This document shows positions 59,625 to 64,000 of a DNA stretch of 64,000 nt, piece after piece. Within the stretch, counting starts at the first letter, position 1. Each line of letters starts with the position of its first letter. Under the pieces are notes generated by a model. The model worked only from the letters and a program-made list of their open reading frames with translations. It was not told the DNA's origin and did no database searches. A program made the position numbers and the translations under genes. The stretch comes from JBFHRE01 sp041746105 (GTDB taxonomy: Bacteria; Actinomycetota; Acidimicrobiia; Spongiisociales; ZC4RG35). The stretch lies in contig JBGTHP010000025.1 of assembly GCA_041746105.1 (NCBI GenBank), positions 1 through 64,000 on the forward strand. The letters run 5' to 3'.

Positions 59625-62342
59625 TCAACGCCGCCAAGGTGGTGTTTCGTCAGGATCGATCCCATATCGCCTCAAGGCATCCTCGACCGCGCCCGGTCCG
59701 ATGCTGCCGTCTCGAGTGAGGGCCGAGAGTGTGGCGAGAACAACGTGGCCGGTATCGATCTCGAAGAAGCGGCGTAACTCGGGTCGGGCGTCGCTGCGCC
59801 CGAACCCGTCCGTCCCGAGGGCCGTGAATGAGCCGGGTACCCAGCGGTCGATCTGATCGGGGACCATCCTCATGAAGTCGGAAACCGCCACCACTGGACC
59901 GCCGACACCGGACAACTCCCTCGTGACCAGCGGGACGCGCATGGGTTCCGCCGGATGAAGCCGGTTCCAGCGCTCGACCACCATCGCCTCCTCTCGGAGG
60001 CGCTTGTAGGAGGTCGCCGACCACAATTCGGCGCCGACGCCGTAGTGCTCCGCCAGATCTGCCTGTGCTTGTCGAGCGGCCAAATTGGCGGAGCCGGAGA
60101 ACAATATGCCCGCGCGGTTTCGGGTGTCTGTAGGTGCCTCCGCCCAGCGATAGATACCGTCGATGATTCCACGGTCTACACCAGGAGGTTTGGGAGGCTG
60201 GACGTAGTTCTCGTTGTAGAGGGTGACGTAGTAGTAGATGTCTTCGTCTTCGCCATACATGCGCCGGATGCCGTCCTCGACGATCACACCCATCTCGTAG
60301 GCGAATGCCGGGTCGTACGCCTGGCAGCTCGGCACCACTGACGCAAGAACCAGGCTGTGCCCATCCTGATGCTGAAGCCCTTCGCCTTGGAGCGTGGTGC
60401 GGCCTGCGGTTGCGCCCAGCAAGAAACCCCTGGCGCCGGCGTCCGCCGCCGCCCACAGAAGGTCTCCAACCCGCTGGAAACCGAACATCGAATAGAAGAT
60501 GTAGAAGGGGACCGTGGCCACCCCTCGAGTGGAGTAAGAAGTTCCAGCCGCAATCCAGGATGCGGTGGATCCGGCTTCGGTTATCCCCTCCTCGAGGATC
60601 TGGCCGTCCTTGCCCTCGATGTAGGCCAACAACATCTTTGCGTCTACGGGTTCGTAGAGCTGGCCCTGACTCGCGTAGATCTTGATTTCCCGAAAGAGCG
60701 AGTCCATTCCGAAAGTCCTGGCTTCGTCCGGGACGATTGGAACCACCCGGTCTCCAAAACCTTCTGTTCTGGTCAGGTTGCGCAGGAGCCTTGTGAAGGC
60801 GGTCGTCGTCGAGGCCTCAACCGTTCCTGAACCAGATGCGGTTTCGTTGAATGTTTCCGGTGGTGGGAGTGGCAGCGGTTTTCTGACCCGTCGCAGGCGG
60901 CGAGGAATGGGCCCGCCGAGCGTCTGATGCCGCTGCACCATGTAGGCGTGCTCCGGCGAACCGGGGGCCGGCCGGAAATATGGCGGATCCTGATCTCCCG
61001 CCAGGAGGTGCTCAGGGATGTCATCTTCGAGGTGGAGCCGGGTGCGGAGTTCCAGGAGCTGCTTGTTGGTGAGTTCTTTGATCTGATGCGTCGCATTGCG
61101 GCCTTCGACGTCGGGGCCCAACGTCCATCCCTTGATCGTTTTCGCGAGGATCACGGTGGGGGCGCCGGTCTGTTTGATGGCGGCGTCGTATGCGGCATAG
61201 ACCTTGCGGGGATCGTGTCCTCCCCGGCCCAGAGCCCAGATCTCATCGTCGCTCATGTGGGAGACGAGTTCCAGCGCTTTGGGGTGTTTCCCGAAGAATT
61301 GCTCCCGAACAAACGCTCCGTTTTCTGCCTTGTAGCGCTGGTATTCACCGTCGACTGTGGTGTTCATGACATCGACCAGTGCACCGCCGGTGTCGGCGGC
61401 CAGCAGCGGATCCCACCCTGAGCCCCAGATCGTCTTTATGACGTTCCAGCCCGCACCCCGGAAGATGGCTTCGAGCTCTTGAATTATCTTGCCATTGCCG
61501 CGAACCGGTCCGTCCAGACGCTGGAGGTTGCAGTTGATCACCCAGATCAGATTGTCGAGCCCTTCACGCGCCGCCAAGGAGATCGAACCCAAGGTCTCCG
61601 GCTCATCGGTTTCTCCATCACCTATGAAACACCACACCCTCGATTGAGAGGTGTCGTCGATCCCCCGGTTGTGTAGGTACCGGTTGTAGCGAGCCTGATA
61701 GATCGAATTGATCGGCCCGAGGCCCATGGACACGGTCGGGTATTCCCAAAAGTCGGGCATAAGTCGTGGGTGTGGATAAGACGTGAGCCCGTTGCCGCCG
61801 ATCTCCGCCCTGAAACCGTCAAGTTGTTTTTCGTCGAGGCGGCCATCGAGAAAAGCCCTCGCATAGATCCCAGGTGCGGCGTGGCCCTGGAAATATATGG
61901 CATCGCCCGCTCCGTCCAAGTCCTTGCCCCGAAAGAAGTGGTTGAAACCCACTTCGTACAACAAGGCGGACGAGGCGAATGTCGAGAGATGGCCGCCGAT
62001 CCCTTTTGTGCGGTGGTTGGCCTTGATCACCATGACGGCGGCGTTCCAGCGGATGAAGCGCCGAATCCGCTTTTCGAGGTGTTCATCGCCGGGGTACGAG
62101 GGCTGGTCGCTCACCGGGATGGTGTTTACATAGGGGGTACTGACCGATCCGGGTATACCCAGACCCATCTGGTGCGCCCTCTCTGTCAGTTTCGCCAGCA
62201 GGAAGCGCCCTCGTTGTTCACCGCCGCCCGCCACGACGGCGTCGAGGGAATCGAGCCACTCCCTGGTCTCGACCGGGTCGTGATCGTGGAGTTGGTGCAC
62301 AAATCCGTCGATGAATGTGAGGTTGCGCTCGTCTGGGGTCAT
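59625..62342 (-). CDS. aceE: Pyruvate dehydrogenase E1 component, homodimeric
   Basis: 905 residues, the usual AceE length. The thiamine diphosphate motif GDGETDEPETLGSISLAA lies near 242-259, with downstream VINCNLQRLDGPV. N-terminal SYPGDEHLEKRIRRFIRWN and FFRGKDLDGAGDAIYFQGH, and C-terminal GVGAELWSATSYKRLREEA match the E. coli-type enzyme. It decarboxylates pyruvate and acetylates E2. No aceF or lpd lies next to it; actinobacteria often keep them apart. Ends 5 bases from the convergent oxidase gene. Confidence 0.96.
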   Translation of the reverse strand: MTPDERNLTFIDGFVHQLHDHDPVETREWLDSLDAVVAGGGEQRGRFLLAKLTERAHQMGLGIPGSVSTPYVNTIPVSDQPSYPGDEHLEKRIRRFIRWNAAVMVIKANHRTKGIGGHLSTFASSALLYEVGFNHFFRGKDLDGAGDAIYFQGHAAPGIYARAFLDGRLDEKQLDGFRAEIGGNGLTSYPHPRLMPDFWEYPTVSMGLGPINSIYQARYNRYLHNRGIDDTSQSRVWCFIGDGETDEPETLGSISLAAREGLDNLIWVINCNLQRLDGPVRGNGKIIQELEAIFRGAGWNVIKTIWGSGWDPLLAADTGGALVDVMNTTVDGEYQRYKAENGAFVREQFFGKHPKALELVSHMSDDEIWALGRGGHDPRKVYAAYDAAIKQTGAPTVILAKTIKGWTLGPDVEGRNATHQIKELTNKQLLELRTRLHLEDDIPEHLLAGDQDPPYFRPAPGSPEHAYMVQRHQTLGGPIPRRLRRVRKPLPLPPPETFNETASGSGTVEASTTTAFTRLLRNLTRTEGFGDRVVPIVPDEARTFGMDSLFREIKIYASQGQLYEPVDAKMLLAYIEGKDGQILEEGITEAGSTASWIAAGTSYSTRGVATVPFYIFYSMFGFQRVGDLLWAAADAGARGFLLGATAGRTTLQGEGLQHQDGHSLVLASVVPSCQAYDPAFAYEMGVIVEDGIRRMYGEDEDIYYYVTLYNENYVQPPKPPGVDRGIIDGIYRWAEAPTDTRNRAGILFSGSANLAARQAQADLAEHYGVGAELWSATSYKRLREEAMVVERWNRLHPAEPMRVPLVTRELSGVGGPVVAVSDFMRMVPDQIDRWVPGSFTALGTDGFGRSDARPELRRFFEIDTGHVVLATLSALTRDGSIGPGAVEDALRRYGIDPDETPPWRR

Positions 62343-62350
62343 GCTTCGAG

Positions 62351-62408
62351 GTTAATGGGCGCACCGGCAATGGTGAACACAGCAACCATTAACGGCCGCT
62401 GGTTCACC
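62351..62408. promoter_or_regulatory. Interleaved inverted repeats upstream of aceE
   Basis: GTTAATGG (62351-62358) is complementary to CCATTAAC (62386-62393), GGTGAAC (62372-62378) to GTTCACC (62402-62408), and AATGGT (62369-62374) to ACCATT (62385-62390). They lie just upstream of the aceE ATG (minus strand). Possible binding sites for a regulator of pyruvate dehydrogenase. The rest of the 62343-62462 gap shows no gene. Confidence 0.4.
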
Positions 62409-62462
62409 GCCGACAGGGGTGTCGCGGCCTGGACGCCCGAGGTACCCCCTTCCCCCAGGCGT

Positions 62463-63323
62463 TCAGGTCGCACTTATCCAATCCGAAATGATCGAAGCCA
62501 CCGCGACCGGCGATTCGAGCATGGGGACATGACCGATGTCTTTCATCTCAATCGAGCGCCATTGCGGGTTTCGTCCGGCCAGGCGTCTCTGCCATTCCGG
62601 CTCAACCACGGGATCACAGTCGCCGAACACGAGAAGGGTCGGGCAGGTGACGCCGGCCGCCAAGCGATCGATCGAGCCGAGCCTGGCAAGGGTGGCGAGG
62701 GTCGATGTGGTCGATTGCCGAAATGTCTTGATCGCCCACGGGAGCGCCCTTCGCCTCTTTGCCACCTCGACATGGAGTGCCATTTGTTCGGCCGAGATCC
62801 GGCTTGGCTCCTTCGTCAGTAGCCGAAACGTCATGGCGACCTGTTCCTCAGGAGTCATCCGGTTCTGAACCGCACGGATGATGCCCTCGCCAACACCCGG
62901 TATTGCTTGGAGGGCGAGGCGGGCCGGCACCAGCTTTTCCGCCGGCACCCACCGTCCGGCCGGTCGAGTCGCCGGGGCAATGAGTACGAGCCTGTCGACC
63001 AGGTCAGGTCGACGGCGAGCGACATCCATGGCGATCAAACCCCCCATCGAGTTGCCGAGCAATGTGACAGGGGCTCCTGCTCTCGCCACGAACTCGAGTG
63101 CGACGTCGGTAAACGACGCAATGGAGGGTCGCCGCATCGGTGGACTCAATCCGAAACCGGGGAGGTCGAGGGCAGCGATGGACAGGTCGAGTCGTGGCGC
63201 CAGGCCGGCCCAGTTGTAGGCAGAGCCTCCCAAACCATGTATCGCGACCCCAGGGCGGCGGCCGTTCTCGAATTCGAGGACATGGACCGTTGCCGAAGGA
63301 AACGTCTCGTATCTGCTGCGCAC
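62463..63323 (-). CDS. Alpha/beta hydrolase
   Basis: 286 residues, GTG start at 63323. Oxyanion region HGLGGSAYNW, nucleophile elbow GNSMGG, acid in VFGDCDPVV and base His in DIGHVPML form a full triad. Lid helix region ~140-200. It resembles soluble esterases and C-C hydrolases of the general fold; the substrate cannot be told. It is upstream of aceE on the same strand but 120 bases away. Confidence 0.88.
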   Translation of the reverse strand: MRSRYETFPSATVHVLEFENGRRPGVAIHGLGGSAYNWAGLAPRLDLSIAALDLPGFGLSPPMRRPSIASFTDVALEFVARAGAPVTLLGNSMGGLIAMDVARRRPDLVDRLVLIAPATRPAGRWVPAEKLVPARLALQAIPGVGEGIIRAVQNRMTPEEQVAMTFRLLTKEPSRISAEQMALHVEVAKRRRALPWAIKTFRQSTTSTLATLARLGSIDRLAAGVTCPTLLVFGDCDPVVEPEWQRRLAGRNPQWRSIEMKDIGHVPMLESPVAVASIISDWISAT

Positions 63324-63357
63324 CAGACGAATCTAACCCGGTCTCTAGGATGTCCCG

Positions 63358-64000
63358 GTGCGAGTGCTCTTGGTCTCGACATACGAACTCGGTCATCAAC
63401 CGCTTCATCTTGTATCGCCCGCAACCGCGTTGAGCCTCGCCGGTCATCAGATCAGGGCCGTCGACACGGCCAAGGAAACGCTTGGTGAGGTGGATCTCGA
63501 CTGGGCCGACAGGGTGGCAATCTCGGTTCCGATGCACACGGCGATGCAACTCGCACGGAGGCTGCACGACAAGATCAGGAGCAGGAGGCCCGACCTGTTC
63601 ATCGTGTATTACGGGCTATATGCGGCAATGGCGCCAAAAGACGACTTCACAACTTTCATCGAAGGCGAGTACGAAAAAGCGCTGGTCGCATCGATGGCGT
63701 CAAGCGAGCCGATTTCATCCATCGACCTTTCCGTCCAGTCCTTTGTGGTTCCCGATCGTTCGGCCGTTCCCGCGCTCGACAGGTACGCTCACCTCCAGAT
63801 CAACGGTGAACACCGACTCGTCGGGTATGTCGAGGCATCCCACGGTTGTCGCCACCGCTGTACCCATTGTCCGATCCCCGCCGTCTACGACGGCGTCTTC
63901 AGGGTGGTAGCCCCACCGGTTGTCCTCGAAGATATCGATCGCATGGTCGAAGCAGGCGCCCAACACATCACCTTTGGCGATCCCGATTTTCTCAACGGGC
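63358..64000 (+). CDS. B12-binding radical SAM protein, 3' truncated
   Basis: 214 codons visible from GTG at 63358, cut by the window end. Residues ~1-110 are a Rossmann-like, B12-binding-type region (RVLLVSTYELGHQPLHL, WADRVAISVPMHTAM). A radical SAM cluster motif CRHRCTHC follows near residue 167-174. The opening resembles a group annotated as CUAEP/CCAEP-tail radical SAM proteins, some of which end in a selenocysteine motif; the tail is outside the window so this is tentative. Divergent from the hydrolase gene with 34 bases between starts. Confidence 0.82.
   Translation, partial: MRVLLVSTYELGHQPLHLVSPATALSLAGHQIRAVDTAKETLGEVDLDWADRVAISVPMHTAMQLARRLHDKIRSRRPDLFIVYYGLYAAMAPKDDFTTFIEGEYEKALVASMASSEPISSIDLSVQSFVVPDRSAVPALDRYAHLQINGEHRLVGYVEASHGCRHRCTHCPIPAVYDGVFRVVAPPVVLEDIDRMVEAGAQHITFGDPDFLNG

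Noticed and set aside
1..64000. tRNA, rRNA, prophage or insertion sequence genes
   Set aside because: Intergenic gaps are too short or lack cloverleaf and CCA-type patterns, and no integrase, transposase or phage structural protein is encoded.

Overview
This 64 kb window is a gene-dense, high-GC bacterial chromosome segment with many ATG, GTG and a few TTG starts. The gene content suggests an aerobic actinobacterium, possibly of an Acidimicrobiia-like lineage: homodimeric pyruvate dehydrogenase E1, menaquinone synthesis, Tat and lipoprotein export, and actinobacterial-type fatty-acid and sugar catabolism. The class-level guess rests on general resemblance only; no rRNA gene is present to confirm it. 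I saw no tRNA, rRNA, CRISPR array, insertion sequence or prophage. No gene-free stretch reaches 300 bases; the longest gaps are about 120-150 bases (3087-3223, 27645-27796, 44702-44826, 45820-45944, 62343-62462).

Layout. 1-3.7 kb: end of an acidic zinc-ribbon protein, gamma-carbonic anhydrase, ABC exporter, small membrane protein. 3.7-10.3 kb: manC, lipoprotein cytochrome c, menC and menD on the plus strand converge on a minus-strand operon murI / MerR-like / menF, so three early menaquinone enzymes meet tail to tail. 10.3-18.9 kb: SDR, SufE, rhodanese, a minus operon malQ / acyl-CoA synthetase / methyltransferase, an AI-2E-type membrane protein and an HSL-type esterase. 18.9-24.0 kb: coupled lipid-degradation operon (CoA-transferase/racemase, FadD-type ligase, acyl-CoA dehydrogenase, MFE-2-type SDR). 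24-31.2 kb: EAL-HDOD protein, L,D-transpeptidase lipoprotein, D-2-hydroxyacid dehydrogenase, thiamine pyrophosphokinase, phosphofructokinase, and an MFS / ATP-grasp pair. 31.3-43.9 kb: NfuA, then a large co-directional operon with an ABC transporter, a GQGE-repeat membrane protein, MoxR ATPase, DUF58 and two von Willebrand A (VWA) membrane proteins. 43.9-54.0 kb: Mug glycosylase, then a LacI-controlled AglEFG-type sugar ABC locus, a CheY-like regulator, a Gfo/Idh/MocA protein, an aldo/keto reductase and an SsuD-like flavin monooxygenase. 54-64 kb: membrane protein, MogA and XdhC (molybdenum cofactor), a cupredoxin / beta-helix fusion with a Tat-exported multicopper oxidase, aceE, an alpha/beta hydrolase and the start of a B12-binding radical SAM gene.

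The most interesting locus is 44.8-54.0 kb. A LacI regulator, sugar-type binding protein and permeases, a Gfo/Idh/MocA protein, an aldo/keto reductase and a translationally coupled SsuD-like monooxygenase together match the logic of oxidative sulfo-sugar (sulfoquinovose) desulfurisation. This is a hypothesis from gene content, not a proven assignment. The AglF-like permease there is about twice the usual size, with about ten extra N-terminal membrane segments and two internal insertions. The copper locus (56.6-59.6 kb) and the MoxR/VWA operon (31.9-43.9 kb) are further candidates for poorly described systems.

Genes are packed with 4-base start/stop overlaps within operons, and several convergent pairs overlap at their 3' ends, so little room is left for conventional terminators.
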